A program made the translations under genes and the position numbers. From Xanthomonas sontii (GTDB lineage: Bacteria; Pseudomonadota; Gammaproteobacteria; Xanthomonadales; Xanthomonadaceae), in contig NZ_CP132342.1 in assembly GCF_040529055.1 (NCBI RefSeq), forward strand, positions 2,850,001-2,914,000: a DNA stretch of 64,000 bases, read 5' to 3'. Shown here piece by piece: positions 51,651 to 61,012 of the stretch (positions are counted from its first letter, which is position 1; each line of letters begins with the position of its first letter). The notes beneath the pieces were generated by a model. The model saw only the letters and a list, made by a program, of their open reading frames with translations. It had not been told where the DNA came from and did no database searches.

Positions 51651-53312
51651 TCAGCCCGCGCTGAGCAGCAGGCGCTTGGCCGCGGCGCGGGCTTCCTTGC
51701 TGACCTCGACCCCGCCCAGCATCCGCGCCAGTTCTTCCTCGCGCTGGCGCGGCGCCAGCAGTTCCACCGAGCTCTGGGTCATGCCCTCGACCGGCGCCTT
51801 GCTGACCCGGTAGTGGGCGTGGCCCTGCGCGGCGACCTGCGGCAGGTGGGTCACGCACAGCACCTGGCGCTGCTCGCCGAGCGCGCGCAGCTTCTTGCCG
51901 ACGATGTCGGCGACGGCGCCGCCGATGCCCGAGTCCACTTCGTCGAAGACCATGGTCGGCACCGCGTCCAGGCCCAGCGCGGCGACCTCGATCGCCAGCG
52001 AGATGCGCGACAGTTCGCCGCCGGAAGCGACCTTGCGCAGGGCGCGCGGAGGCTGCCCGGCGTTGGCGGCGACCAGGAACTCGACCCGCTCGGCGCCGGC
52101 CGGGTCCGGGCGTTCGGTGTCGTGCGGCTCGAGCTGGATCAGGAAGCGCCCGCCGCCCATGCCCAGTTCGCCGATCAGGGTGGTGGTGTCGCGCGACAGC
52201 GCCTGCGCGCCGCGGTCGCGGGTGGCGGTCAGGGCGGCCGCGGCGTCGCGCCAGGCTTGGGTGGCCTGGGCGATCTCGGCGTCGAGCACGTCCAGCCGCT
52301 CGCCGGCGCCGCGCAGGCTCTCCACTTCGGCCAGCAGGGCGTCGCGGTGCCCGGCCAGCGCATCCACCCCGATCCGGTGCTTGCGCGCCAGGTCGTGCAG
52401 GCGGCCGAGCTTGCGTTCCATCTCGTCGAACTGCGCCGGGTCGGCATCTAGGTCGTCGCGGACCCGGTCGATCAGCGCCAGCGCTTCTTCCAGCTGGATG
52501 CCGGCGCTGTCGATCAGTGCCTGCACTTCGGCCAGGCGCGGGTCGTACTCGCCGACCTTGCCGAGTTCGTGGCGGGTCTGCTGCAGCAGGTCCAGCACCG
52601 CCGGCGCCTCGTCGCCGTTGAGGCGCTGCGCCGCGCCCTCGCAGGCGCCGATCAGCGCGGCGGCGTGGGCCTGGCGGCGGTGGTTGGCGTCCAGGGCGGC
52701 GATCGCCGCCGGGTCCAGGTCCTCGCGCTGCAGCTCGGCCAGCTGGTGCTGCAGGAAACCGATGCGGTCGCTGACGTCGCCCTGCGCCAGCAGGGTCTCG
52801 CGCTCGCTGAGCAGGCCCTGCCAGCGGGCGGCGGCGGCGCGCACCGCGGCCCGCTCGGCCTCGTTGCGGGCGTAGGCGTCGAGCAGGCCGAGCTGGCTAC
52901 CGCGCGAGAGCAGGGCCTGGTGTTCGTGCTGGCCATGGATCTCGACCAGGTGGCCGGCCAGCTCCGCCAGTTGCGACAGGGTCACCGGGCGCCCGTTGAT
53001 CCAGGCGCGCGAGCCGCCGTCGGCGCGGATCACCCGCCGCAGCTGGCAGTGTTCGTCGTCGTCGAGTTCGTTCTCGCGCAGCCAGGCGCGCGCCTGGGCG
53101 GGGGGCACGAACTCGGCCGACAGTTCGGCGCGGTCGGCGCCGTGGCGGACCACGCCGCTGTCGGCGCGCAGCCCGGACAGGAAGCCGAGCGCGTCCACCA
53201 TCAGCGACTTGCCGGCGCCGGTTTCGCCGGACACCACGGTCATGCCGGGGCCGAATTCCAGTTCGGTGCCGCGTACGACGGCGAAATCCTTGATCGAGAG
53301 ATGTCTGAGCAT
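51651..53312 (-). CDS. recN: DNA repair ATPase RecN
   Basis: 553 residues, an SMC-like protein for double-strand break repair. Walker A GETGAGKS is at 29-36. A long coiled-coil middle (about 150-360, split by a hinge-like segment) and the C-terminal ATPase half with signature LSRISLAIE and Walker B MVFDEVDSGIGG follow. Length equals the family's usual 550. It converges on the repeat array and is divergent from hrcA with 111 bases between. Confidence 0.94.
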   Translation of the reverse strand: MLRHLSIKDFAVVRGTELEFGPGMTVVSGETGAGKSLMVDALGFLSGLRADSGVVRHGADRAELSAEFVPPAQARAWLRENELDDDEHCQLRRVIRADGGSRAWINGRPVTLSQLAELAGHLVEIHGQHEHQALLSRGSQLGLLDAYARNEAERAAVRAAAARWQGLLSERETLLAQGDVSDRIGFLQHQLAELQREDLDPAAIAALDANHRRQAHAAALIGACEGAAQRLNGDEAPAVLDLLQQTRHELGKVGEYDPRLAEVQALIDSAGIQLEEALALIDRVRDDLDADPAQFDEMERKLGRLHDLARKHRIGVDALAGHRDALLAEVESLRGAGERLDVLDAEIAQATQAWRDAAAALTATRDRGAQALSRDTTTLIGELGMGGGRFLIQLEPHDTERPDPAGAERVEFLVAANAGQPPRALRKVASGGELSRISLAIEVAALGLDAVPTMVFDEVDSGIGGAVADIVGKKLRALGEQRQVLCVTHLPQVAAQGHAHYRVSKAPVEGMTQSSVELLAPRQREEELARMLGGVEVSKEARAAAKRLLLSAG

Positions 53313-53368
53313 GGGGTCTGCATCCGGAGCCGCGCAACGCTAGCATGCGCGGGTAGGTGGGCCAATGA

Positions 53369-53398
53369 CTTGCCAAGCCGGCGTGCAGACATTATCTA
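53369..53398 (+). promoter_or_regulatory. Possible hrcA promoter
   Basis: TTGCCA (53370-53375), 17 bases, then TATCTA (53393-53398), 26 bases before the hrcA start codon. It could be a sigma-70 promoter. A sigma-32 reading (CTTGCC then ACATTATC) is weaker. No CIRCE element (TTAGCACTC-N9-GAGTGCTAA) is found here. Confidence 0.35.
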
Positions 53399-53423
53399 AG
53401 GACCAGTCTCACGGGTTGATTCC

Positions 53424-54482
53424 ATGCGCGCTTCCCCGGTCCATTCCAGCCTCGATCCGCGTGCCAGGCAGCTGCTGCGCACGCTGATCTCGCGCTATAT
53501 CCGCGACGGCGAGCCGGTCGGCTCGCAGACCCTGGCCCGCCACGCCGGGCTGGACGTGAGCCCGGCGACGATCCGCAACATCCTGGCCGACCTGGAGGAC
53601 GCCGGGCTGCTCAGCTCGCCGCACACTTCGGCCGGGCGCGTGCCCACCGCCACCGGCTACCGGGTGTTCGTCGACAGCCTGGTGCAGATGCGCCCGCCGG
53701 CCGAAGGCGAGGTGGCACGGCTGCGCGCGGAGATGGCCAATGCCGCCGGCACCCAGGCGTTGCTGGGCAGCGCCTCGGAACTGCTGTCGGCCATGACCCA
53801 CTTCGTCGGCGTGGTCAGCGCGCCCAAGCGCGAGCAGTTCGCGTTCCGGCACATCGACTTCGTGCCGCTGGACGCGCGGCGGGTGCTGGCGATCCTGGTG
53901 TTCGCCGACAACGAGGTGCAGAACCGGGTCATCGAACCGCGCAAGGCCTACGAGCCGGCCGAATTGGAGCGGGTGGCCAACTATCTGAACCGGCATTTTG
54001 CCGGGCGCGCCCTGGCCGACATCCGCGCCAGCCTGCTGCGCGACCTGCGCCATGCGCGCGACGAGATGGAGCAGTTGCTGGCACACAGCGTCGAGCTGGC
54101 CGAGCAGGCGCTGGCCCCGGCCGGCGACGACATGGTGCTGGCCGGGCAGACCAAGCTGATGGGCGTGCAGGACCTGTCGGACCTGGAGCGGCTGCGCGAA
54201 CTGTTCGAGGTCTTCGCCAGCAAGCGCGAACTCCTGCAACTGCTCGAACGCACCATCCGCGCGCCGGGCGTGCGCATCTTCATCGGCGAAGAGACCGGCA
54301 TGGTGCCGCTGGAAAGCGTGTCGCTGGTGACCGCCCCGTACATGGCCGGCGGCCAGGTGCTGGGCGTGCTGGGCGTGATCGGCCCCAAGCGCATGGACTA
54401 CGACCGGGTCATCCCCCTGGTCCAGACCGCCGCCGACGTCCTCGGCGCCCGCCTGGACCCATCTCCGCCGGGCGACCGCTGA
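53424..54482 (+). CDS. hrcA: Heat-shock repressor HrcA
   Basis: 352 residues from ATG 53424. N-terminal winged helix (LDPRARQLLRTLISRYIRDG to VGSQTLARHAGLDVSPATIRNILADLEDAGLL, given here in two parts), then a GAF-like domain and the C-terminal PLESVSLVTAPYMAGGQVLG and IGPKRMDYDRVIPLV motifs. HrcA represses chaperone genes at CIRCE sites and is folded by GroEL. It heads the grpE-dnaK-dnaJ series but is separated from grpE by a family B repeat. Confidence 0.95.
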   Translation: MRASPVHSSLDPRARQLLRTLISRYIRDGEPVGSQTLARHAGLDVSPATIRNILADLEDAGLLSSPHTSAGRVPTATGYRVFVDSLVQMRPPAEGEVARLRAEMANAAGTQALLGSASELLSAMTHFVGVVSAPKREQFAFRHIDFVPLDARRVLAILVFADNEVQNRVIEPRKAYEPAELERVANYLNRHFAGRALADIRASLLRDLRHARDEMEQLLAHSVELAEQALAPAGDDMVLAGQTKLMGVQDLSDLERLRELFEVFASKRELLQLLERTIRAPGVRIFIGEETGMVPLESVSLVTAPYMAGGQVLGVLGVIGPKRMDYDRVIPLVQTAADVLGARLDPSPPGDR

Positions 54483-54548
54483 ACGCACGTAGCGCTGGTC
54501 GAAGCGCCGCCGCCTCATCCGCCAGCAGGCCATCCAGCCGCGCCCGGG

Positions 54549-54606
54549 CGAATCCCCAATCCCCAATCCCGAATCCCCGCTTTTCAGCAGCCGAATGGCC
54601 GATCAT
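54549..54606 (-). repeat. Intergenic repeat, family B (reverse)
   Basis: AATCCCCAATCCCCAATCCC, then GAATCCCCGCTTTTCAGCAG and CCGAATGGCCGATCAT: the reverse complement of the family B unit, one base different from the usual GGCTGATCAT end. It lies between hrcA and grpE. Confidence 0.85.
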
Positions 54607-54686
54607 CCCGGCCTCACTTGAATCCGCCCGCACCGCCCACATAGGTGGTCCGGTAAGGCGGGACGTACCCCGCCAGGGACCCGGAC

Positions 54687-55208
54687 ATGACGCAAGAGCA
54701 CCCCGAATTCGATTCCGAACACCTGACCGAGGCGCAGCAGCCCTCGACCGATCCGCTGCAGGCGGAGATCGAGACGCTGCGCAGCGAACTGGCCCTGGTC
54801 AAGGCCGACGCCCTGCGCGAGCGGGCCGACCTGGAGAACCAGCGCAAGCGCATCGCCCGCGACGTGGAGCAGGCGCGCAAGTTCGCCAACGAGCGCCTGC
54901 TCGGCGACCTGCTGCCGGTGTTCGACAGTCTGGACGCGGGGCTGACCGCCGCCGGCAGCGAGCCGAGCCCGCTGCGCGACGGCCTGGAACTGACCTACAA
55001 GCAGTTGCTCAAGGTCGCCGCCGACAACGGCCTGACCCTGCTCGACCCGACCGGCGAGCCGTTCAATCCCGAGCATCACCAGGCGATCAGCCAGGCTGAG
55101 GCCGAGGGCGTGGCCCCGGGGCACGTGATCCAGGTGTTCCAGAAGGGCTACCTGCTCAACGACCGCCTGCTGCGGCCCGCCCTGGTGGTGGTGGCCAAGC
55201 ACGACTGA
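54687..55208 (+). CDS. grpE: DnaK nucleotide-exchange factor GrpE
   Basis: 173 residues. Acidic N-terminus ([18 protein letters not shown]), long coiled-coil helix (about 25-70), and the beta-wing region with [29 protein letters not shown] and [19 protein letters not shown]. GrpE releases ADP from DnaK and senses temperature. It is 205 bases after hrcA and 146 before dnaK. Confidence 0.95.
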   Translation: MTQEHPEFDSEHLTEAQQPSTDPLQAEIETLRSELALVKADALRERADLENQRKRIARDVEQARKFANERLLGDLLPVFDSLDAGLTAAGSEPSPLRDGLELTYKQLLKVAADNGLTLLDPTGEPFNPEHHQAISQAEAEGVAPGHVIQVFQKGYLLNDRLLRPALVVVAKHD

Positions 55209-55272
55209 GCGCGCCGGCCGCCCGCGCCTGAACCCGGCGCGGCGGCGGTGGAACGCTAATTTGCGGCGATGG

Positions 55273-55300
55273 CTTGAATGACCTGCAGCCATCCCTATAT
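55273..55300 (+). promoter_or_regulatory. Predicted sigma-32 heat-shock promoter of dnaK
   Basis: CTTGAA (55273-55278), 14 bases, CCCTATAT (55293-55300). This closely matches the sigma-32 consensus CTTGAA-N13-15-CCCCATnT. It stands 54 bases before the dnaK start codon, after the end of grpE. Confidence 0.75.
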
Positions 55301-55353
55301 CCGAACCAGATCCCGGCACTGGCCGGCTACACGACCTTTCAGGAGTCATTGCA

Positions 55354-57282
55354 ATGGGCAAGATCATCGGCATCGACCTGGGCACGACCAATTCGTGCGT
55401 GGCGATCATGGACGGCGGCAAGGCCCGCGTCATCGAGAATTCCGAGGGTGACCGCACCACGCCTTCGATCGTCGCCTACACCAAGGACGGCGAAGTGCTG
55501 GTGGGCGCCTCGGCCAAGCGCCAGGCCGTCACCAACCCCAAGAACACCTTCTACGCGGTCAAGCGCCTGATCGGCCGCAAGTTCACCGACGCCGAAGTGC
55601 AGAAGGACATCGGCCTGGTGCCGTACAGCATCGTCCAGCACGACAACGGCGACGCCTGGGTGGCCACCGCCGACGGGCGCAAGCTGGCCTCGCAGGAAAT
55701 CTCCGCGCAGGTGCTGGAGAAGATGAAGAAGACCGCCGAGGCGTTCCTGGGCGAGACCGTCACCGAGGCGGTCATCACCGTGCCGGCGTACTTCAACGAC
55801 AGCCAGCGCCAGGCGACCAAGGACGCCGGCCGCATCGCCGGCCTGGACGTCAAGCGCATCATCAACGAGCCGACTGCGGCTGCGCTGGCCTATGGCCTGG
55901 ACAAGGGCCAGGGCGGCGACCGCAAGATCGCCGTGTACGACCTGGGCGGCGGCACCTTCGACGTGTCGATCATCGAGATCGCCAACGTCGACGGCGAGAA
56001 GCAGTTCGAAGTGCTGGCCACCAACGGCGACACCTTCCTGGGCGGCGAAGACTTCGACAAGCGCGTCATCGACTACCTGGTGGAAGAGTTCAACAAGGAC
56101 CAGGGCATCGACCTGCGCAAGGATCCGCTGGCGCTGCAGCGCCTGAAGGACGCCGCCGAGCGCGCCAAGATCGAGCTGTCGTCCTCGCAGCAGACCGAAG
56201 TCAACCTGCCGTACGTCACCGCCGACGCGTCGGGCCCGAAGCACCTCAACATCAAGCTGACCCGGGCCAAGCTCGAGGCGCTGGTGGAAGACCTGGTCAA
56301 GCGCACCATCGACCCGTGCCGCACCGCGCTGAACGACGCCGGCCTGCGCGCCAGCGACATCACCGAGGTGATCCTGGTCGGTGGCCAGACCCGCATGCCG
56401 AAGGTGCAGCAGGCGGTGGCCGAGTTCTTCGGCAAGGAGCCGCGCAAGGACGTCAACCCCGACGAGGCCGTGGCGCTGGGTGCGGCGATCCAGGGCGGCG
56501 TGCTGGCCGGCGACGTCAAGGACGTGCTGCTGCTCGACGTGACCCCGCTGAGCCTGGGCATCGAGACCCTGGGCGGCGTGTTCACCAAGATCATCGAGAA
56601 GAACACCACCATCCCGACCAAGGCCTCGCAGGTGTTCTCCACCGCCGAGGACAACCAGTCGGCGGTGACCGTGCACGTGCTGCAGGGCGAGCGCGAGCAG
56701 GCCCGCTACAACAAGTCGCTGGCCAAGTTCGACCTGTCCGGCATCGAGCCGGCGCCGCGCGGCCTGCCGCAGGTGGAGGTGTCCTTCGACATCGACGCCA
56801 ACGGCATCCTGCACGTGTCGGCCAAGGACAAGAAGACCAACAAGGAACAGAAGGTCGAGATCAAGGCCGGCTCCGGTCTGTCGGACGACGAGATCCAGCG
56901 GATGGTCGCCGACGCGGAAGCCAACCGCGAGGAAGACAAGAAGTTCCATGAGCTGGTGCAGGCGCGCAACCAGGCCGACGGCCTGATCCACGCCACCCGC
57001 AGCGCGATCACCGAGCACGGCAGCAAGGTCGGCGGCGACGTGATCGGCAAGGTCGAGTCGGCGCTGGCGGACCTGGAAACCGCGATGAAGGGCGACGACA
57101 AGGGTCAGATCGAGGCCAAGACCAAGGCGCTGGAAGAGGCCGGTCAGTCGCTGTACGCGGCCGCGGCGGCGGGCGAGCAGCAGTCGGGCGGCAACGCCAG
57201 CGGCGCGCATGCGTCCTCGGCCCACGCCGACGACGTGGTCGACGCCGAGTTCACCGAGGTCAAGGACGACAAGAAGGCGTGA
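55354..57282 (+). CDS. dnaK: Chaperone Hsp70 DnaK
   Basis: 642 residues. ATPase domain (1-385) with [31 protein letters not shown] and [11 protein letters not shown]; interdomain linker [11 protein letters not shown]; substrate domain and a C-terminal Gln/Ala/Gly-rich tail ending in [11 protein letters not shown], the EEVD-like end of bacterial DnaK. It folds and protects proteins with DnaJ and GrpE. Start ATG 55354 after AGGAG. A terminator follows the stop. Confidence 0.97.
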   Translation: MGKIIGIDLGTTNSCVAIMDGGKARVIENSEGDRTTPSIVAYTKDGEVLVGASAKRQAVTNPKNTFYAVKRLIGRKFTDAEVQKDIGLVPYSIVQHDNGDAWVATADGRKLASQEISAQVLEKMKKTAEAFLGETVTEAVITVPAYFNDSQRQATKDAGRIAGLDVKRIINEPTAAALAYGLDKGQGGDRKIAVYDLGGGTFDVSIIEIANVDGEKQFEVLATNGDTFLGGEDFDKRVIDYLVEEFNKDQGIDLRKDPLALQRLKDAAERAKIELSSSQQTEVNLPYVTADASGPKHLNIKLTRAKLEALVEDLVKRTIDPCRTALNDAGLRASDITEVILVGGQTRMPKVQQAVAEFFGKEPRKDVNPDEAVALGAAIQGGVLAGDVKDVLLLDVTPLSLGIETLGGVFTKIIEKNTTIPTKASQVFSTAEDNQSAVTVHVLQGEREQARYNKSLAKFDLSGIEPAPRGLPQVEVSFDIDANGILHVSAKDKKTNKEQKVEIKAGSGLSDDEIQRMVADAEANREEDKKFHELVQARNQADGLIHATRSAITEHGSKVGGDVIGKVESALADLETAMKGDDKGQIEAKTKALEEAGQSLYAAAAAGEQQSGGNASGAHASSAHADDVVDAEFTEVKDDKKA

Positions 57283-57305
57283 TCCAGCCTTAAGGAATCG
57301 GTTTT

Positions 57306-57344
57306 CGAAGGAGCGGTGCTCAGGCTCCGCTCCTTCGCCGTTTT
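57306..57344 (+). terminator. Intrinsic terminator after dnaK
   Basis: CGAAGGAGCGG (57306-57316) pairs with CCGCTCCTTCG (57327-57337), 11 bp with a ten-base loop, followed by CCGTTTT. It should end or reduce the dnaK transcript before dnaJ. Confidence 0.85.
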
Positions 57345-57433
57345 AAGGTTCCCGGTTTCATCGCCGCTATGACCGATCGCTACAGGATGCCCGTTTTGAA
57401 CCATTCCCCATTCCCCATCGCCGATTCCCAGCC

Positions 57434-58564
57434 ATGAGCAAACGCGACTATTACGAAGTGCTGGGTGTGGCCCGCACCGCCAGCGACGACGAGCTGAAGA
57501 AGGCCTATCGCCGTTGCGCGATGAAGTACCACCCGGACCGCAATCCCGGCGACCAAGCCGCCGAGGCCGCGTTCAAGGAATGCAAGGAAGCCTATGAGGT
57601 GCTGTCCGACGGCAATCGCCGGCGCATGTACGACGCGCACGGCCACGCCGCGTTCGAGCACGGCATGGGCGGGATGGGCGGGGGCCCTGGCGGCCCGGAC
57701 ATGGGCGATATCTTCGGCGACATCTTCGGCAACATCTTTGGCGGCGCCGGCGGTGGCGGGCGTGCGCCACGGCGTGGCGCCGACATCGGCTACGTGCTGG
57801 AGCTGGACCTGGAAGAAGCGGTGGCCGGCATCGAGCGCCGCATCGAGATTCCGACCCTGAGCGAATGCGAGCACTGCCACGGCAGCGGCTCGGAGGACGG
57901 CAAGGTCGAGACCTGCGGCACCTGCCACGGGCGCGGCCAGGTGCGCATCCAGCGTGGCATCTTCGCCATGCAGCAGACCTGCCCGCAGTGCGCCGGCCGC
58001 GGCCAGATCGTGCAGAACCCGTGCGGCGTGTGCCATGGCGCCGGGCGCGTGGAAGAGACCAAGGTGCTGTCGGTGAAGATTCCCGCCGGCGTCGACAATG
58101 GCGACCGCATCCGCCTGTCGGGCGAGGGCGAGGCCGGTCCGGCCGGCACTCCGCCCGGCGATCTGTACGTGGAAGTGCGCGTGCGCGAGCACCCGATCTT
58201 CCAGCGCGACGGCGACGACCTGCACTGCGAGGTGCCGATCCGCATCTCGCAGGCGGCGTTGGGCGACACCGTGCGCGTGGCCACCCTCGGCGGCGAGGCG
58301 GAGATCCGCATTCCGGCCGAGACCCAGACCGGCAAGCTGTTCCGTCTGCGCGGCAAGGGCGTGCGCTCGGTGCGCAGCCGCAGCGAAGGCGACCTGTACT
58401 GCCGGGTGGTGGTGGAGACCCCGATCAACCTCACCGCCGACCAGCGCAAGCTGCTGGAGCAGTTCGAATCCACCTTCACCGGCGAGGACGCGCGCAAGCA
58501 TTCGCCCAAGTCGGCGACCTTCATCGACGGGGTGAAGGGGTTCTGGGACCGGATGACGTCGTAA
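57434..58564 (+). CDS. dnaJ: Co-chaperone DnaJ
   Basis: 376 residues. J-domain with HPD (KYHPDRNPG), a Gly/Phe-poor but Gly/Met-rich linker ([12 protein letters not shown]), zinc-finger region with four CxxCxGxG repeats ([32 protein letters not shown]) and the C-terminal substrate-binding domain. It stimulates DnaK ATPase and delivers unfolded proteins. Located 151 bases after dnaK beyond a terminator, so it may also have its own promoter. Confidence 0.96.
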   Translation: MSKRDYYEVLGVARTASDDELKKAYRRCAMKYHPDRNPGDQAAEAAFKECKEAYEVLSDGNRRRMYDAHGHAAFEHGMGGMGGGPGGPDMGDIFGDIFGNIFGGAGGGGRAPRRGADIGYVLELDLEEAVAGIERRIEIPTLSECEHCHGSGSEDGKVETCGTCHGRGQVRIQRGIFAMQQTCPQCAGRGQIVQNPCGVCHGAGRVEETKVLSVKIPAGVDNGDRIRLSGEGEAGPAGTPPGDLYVEVRVREHPIFQRDGDDLHCEVPIRISQAALGDTVRVATLGGEAEIRIPAETQTGKLFRLRGKGVRSVRSRSEGDLYCRVVVETPINLTADQRKLLEQFESTFTGEDARKHSPKSATFIDGVKGFWDRMTS

Positions 58565-58571
58565 GGCCGGG

Positions 58572-58628
58572 ATGATCAGCCATTCGGCTGCTTGAAAAGC
58601 ATGGGATTCGTGATTCGGGATTCGGGAT
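58572..58628 (+). repeat. Intergenic repeat, family B
   Basis: ATGATCAGCCATTCGGCTGC, then TTGAAAAGCATGGGATTCG and further GATTCGGG units. It begins nine bases after the dnaJ stop codon. Shorter GGGATTCG pieces continue to about 58660. Confidence 0.85.
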
Positions 58629-58698
58629 GACAGCCTGCGGCTGTTGAAAAGCCGGGATTCGCGATTTTCCAAACGTTCCTGGCCGCTGCCAGGCTTTT

Positions 58699-58762
58699 TG
58701 TGGGAGGGGCTTCAGCCCCGACGCTTTACCGCCAACGCGTCGGGGTTGAAGCCCCTCCCACA
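58699..58762. repeat. Intergenic inverted repeat, family A
   Basis: Two 26-bp arms (58699-58724 and 58737-58762, TGTGGGAGGGGCTTCAGCCC) facing each other across 12 bases, with one mismatch. Same family and layout as 147-213. A looser half-site follows at about 58851-58882. The remaining bases up to pdxY hold no gene. Confidence 0.85.
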
Positions 58763-58982
58763 TTGGAATGTTTCGCGCGCTGAGCACAGCGGAGAATTGG
58801 GAGTTTCGATGCTGGCTGTGCGTGGGCTTCTCCCCGCACCATGCCCCCGTTGCAGGAGCGGCTTCAGCCGCGACGCTTTCTCGTCGGAGCGTCGCAGCTG
58901 AGGCCGTTGTTGCTGAAAGCCCCCGCAACACGGCGCATGCACGCGCCTCTTGGGGGCCTTGCGCCGACGCTACACTACGGCG

Positions 58983-59903
58983 ATGAACGCTTCCGCCGAC
59001 AGCTCCGCTGCAAGTCATCTCATTCATGGCCGCCGCCAGCGCCCCGACGGGCCGGTGCCGGTCGACGTCATTTCCGTGCAGTCGCAACTCGTCTATGGCC
59101 ACGCCGGCAATAGCGCGGCGGTGCCGCCGTTGCGCGCGCTCGGCCTGCGCGTGGCCGAGATCCCGACCACCTTGCTGAGCAATGCGCCGTTCTACGCCAC
59201 GCTGCGTGGCAAGGTGCTGCCGTCGGACTGGTTCGCCGATCTGCTGCTCGGCGCCAGCGAACGCGGCCTGCCGCAACGCGCGCGCATGCTGGTGTCCGGC
59301 TACTTCGGCAGCGTCGGCAATGGTGCCGCCTTCGCCGACTGGCTCGACGCCACGCTGCCGCAGTGCCCGACGCTGCGCTACTGCCTGGATCCGGTGATCG
59401 GCGATACGCACACCGGCCCCTACGTGGAACCGGGCCTGGAAGCGATCTTCGCCGAGCGCCTGTTGCCGCACGCATGGCTGGTGACACCGAATGCGTTCGA
59501 ACTCGGCCGCCTGACCGGCATGCCGGCACTGGCGCAGGACGAGGCGATCGCCGCGGCGCGTGTGTTGCTGGCGCGCGGCCCGCAGTGGGTGCTCGCGCAT
59601 AGCGTCGGCGGCGATGCCGGGCAATTGGTCACGCTGGCGGTGAGCCGCGAGGCGGTCTACCGCTGGTGCTCGCCATTGCTGCCGGTGGATGTCGCCGGCA
59701 CCGGCGATGTGTTGATGGCGCTGCTGGTGGCCTTCCTGCTGCGCGGCGACAGCTTCGAGGCGGCGATCGGCCGCGCCATCGCCGGTGTGCACGCGGCGCT
59801 GGAGGCGACCCTGGCCGCGGACGTGGAAGAATTGGACGTGCTGGCGGCGGCGCCGGCTGCGTTGGCCACGCCGCTGCGCTTCGTCGCCGAGCGCCTGGCG
59901 TGA
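58983..59903 (+). CDS. pdxY: Pyridoxal kinase PdxY
   Basis: 306 residues from ATG 58983, of the ribokinase family. VISVQSQLVYGHAGNSAAVP is the PdxY/PdxK substrate segment; the ATP site and catalytic Asp are in VDVAGTGDVLMALLVAFLL. It phosphorylates pyridoxal to the coenzyme PLP in the salvage pathway. The N-terminus is about 25 residues longer than in E. coli. Its TGA overlaps the GTG start of the next gene (59900-59903), so the two are translationally coupled. Confidence 0.92.
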   Translation: MNASADSSAASHLIHGRRQRPDGPVPVDVISVQSQLVYGHAGNSAAVPPLRALGLRVAEIPTTLLSNAPFYATLRGKVLPSDWFADLLLGASERGLPQRARMLVSGYFGSVGNGAAFADWLDATLPQCPTLRYCLDPVIGDTHTGPYVEPGLEAIFAERLLPHAWLVTPNAFELGRLTGMPALAQDEAIAAARVLLARGPQWVLAHSVGGDAGQLVTLAVSREAVYRWCSPLLPVDVAGTGDVLMALLVAFLLRGDSFEAAIGRAIAGVHAALEATLAADVEELDVLAAAPAALATPLRFVAERLA

Positions 59904-61012
59904 GCCTGCGCCCGGTCGTCGGCATCGTCGGCAGCGCCGGCGCCTATGGTCGCTGGCTGAGCCGCTTCTTCCGCGAGCGCATGCAGTTGCAGGTGATCGG
60001 CCACGATCCGGCCGACCTGCAGTCGCTGGCGCCGGAGGCGCTGCTGCAGCAGGCGCAGGTGCTGATCTTCTCCGCGCCGATCCGGCACACGCCGGCCTTG
60101 ATCGGCGAGTACGTGCAGCGCGCCGGCGGCCGCGAGCGCGACCAGCTGTGGCTGGACGTCACCTCGGTCAAGGCCGCGCCGGTGGCGGCGATGCTGGCCT
60201 CGCAGGCGGAAGTGGCCGGCCTGCATCCGATGACCGCGCCGCCGAAGTCGCCCACGCTCAAGGGCCGCGTGCTGGTGGTCTGCGAGGCGCGGGTGGCGCA
60301 GTGGCAGCCCTGGCTGCAACAGCTGTACACGGCGCTGGAAGGCGAGTGCGTGCGCACCACGCCCGAGCACCACGACCGGGTGATGGCGCTGGTGCAGGCG
60401 ATGGTCCACGCCACGCATCTGGCCCAGGCCGGCGTGCTGCGCGAGCATGCGCCGGCGCTGGGGCCGTTGCAGGCGCTGCTGCCGTACCGCTCGGCCTCGT
60501 TCGAACTGGATACCGCGATCATCGCGCGCATCCTGGCCCTGAATCCGGCCATCTACGAAGACATCCAGTTCGGCAATCCGCATGTCGGCGATGTGCTGGA
60601 CGGGCTGATCGCGCAGCTGTCGCGGCTGCGCGACCAGGTCGGTCGCGGCGACGATGCCGCACGCGCGCAGTTTCGTGCCGAGTTTCTCGATGCCAATCGG
60701 CAGGCGCTGGGCGAGGCGGCGATCGCGCAGGGCAACTACAGCTACGAACGGGTGGGGTACTTGCTCGCCGATCTGACCGAGCAGGCCACGCTCAGCGTGT
60801 ACTTGCCGGAAGACCGCGCCGGCTCGTTGCGCGCGCTGCTGCACGTGTTCGAGCGCCATGGGGTGAATCTCGCTTCGATCCACTCCTCGCGCACGCAGGC
60901 GGGCGAGCTGCATTTCCGGCTCGGCTTCGATCCGGCCAGCGATGCCGGCGCCGTGCGCAGGGCTGCGGCGGAGATCGATGCCAGTGGGATTGGGCGGGTG
61001 CTGGCGGGGTGA
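59900..61012 (+). CDS. tyrA: Prephenate dehydrogenase with C-terminal ACT domain
   Basis: 370 residues from GTG 59900. Rossmann start VGIVGSAGAYGRWLSRFF, then a helical dehydrogenase core (LWLDVTSVKAAPV, GLHPMTAPPKSPTLKGR, VHATHLAQAG), and an ACT domain in the last 75 residues (LSVYLPEDRAGSLRALLHVF). It makes 4-hydroxyphenylpyruvate for tyrosine; the ACT domain likely gives feedback control by tyrosine. There is no chorismate mutase domain. It is coupled to pdxY. Confidence 0.88.
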   Translation: MSLRPVVGIVGSAGAYGRWLSRFFRERMQLQVIGHDPADLQSLAPEALLQQAQVLIFSAPIRHTPALIGEYVQRAGGRERDQLWLDVTSVKAAPVAAMLASQAEVAGLHPMTAPPKSPTLKGRVLVVCEARVAQWQPWLQQLYTALEGECVRTTPEHHDRVMALVQAMVHATHLAQAGVLREHAPALGPLQALLPYRSASFELDTAIIARILALNPAIYEDIQFGNPHVGDVLDGLIAQLSRLRDQVGRGDDAARAQFRAEFLDANRQALGEAAIAQGNYSYERVGYLLADLTEQATLSVYLPEDRAGSLRALLHVFERHGVNLASIHSSRTQAGELHFRLGFDPASDAGAVRRAAAEIDASGIGRVLAG

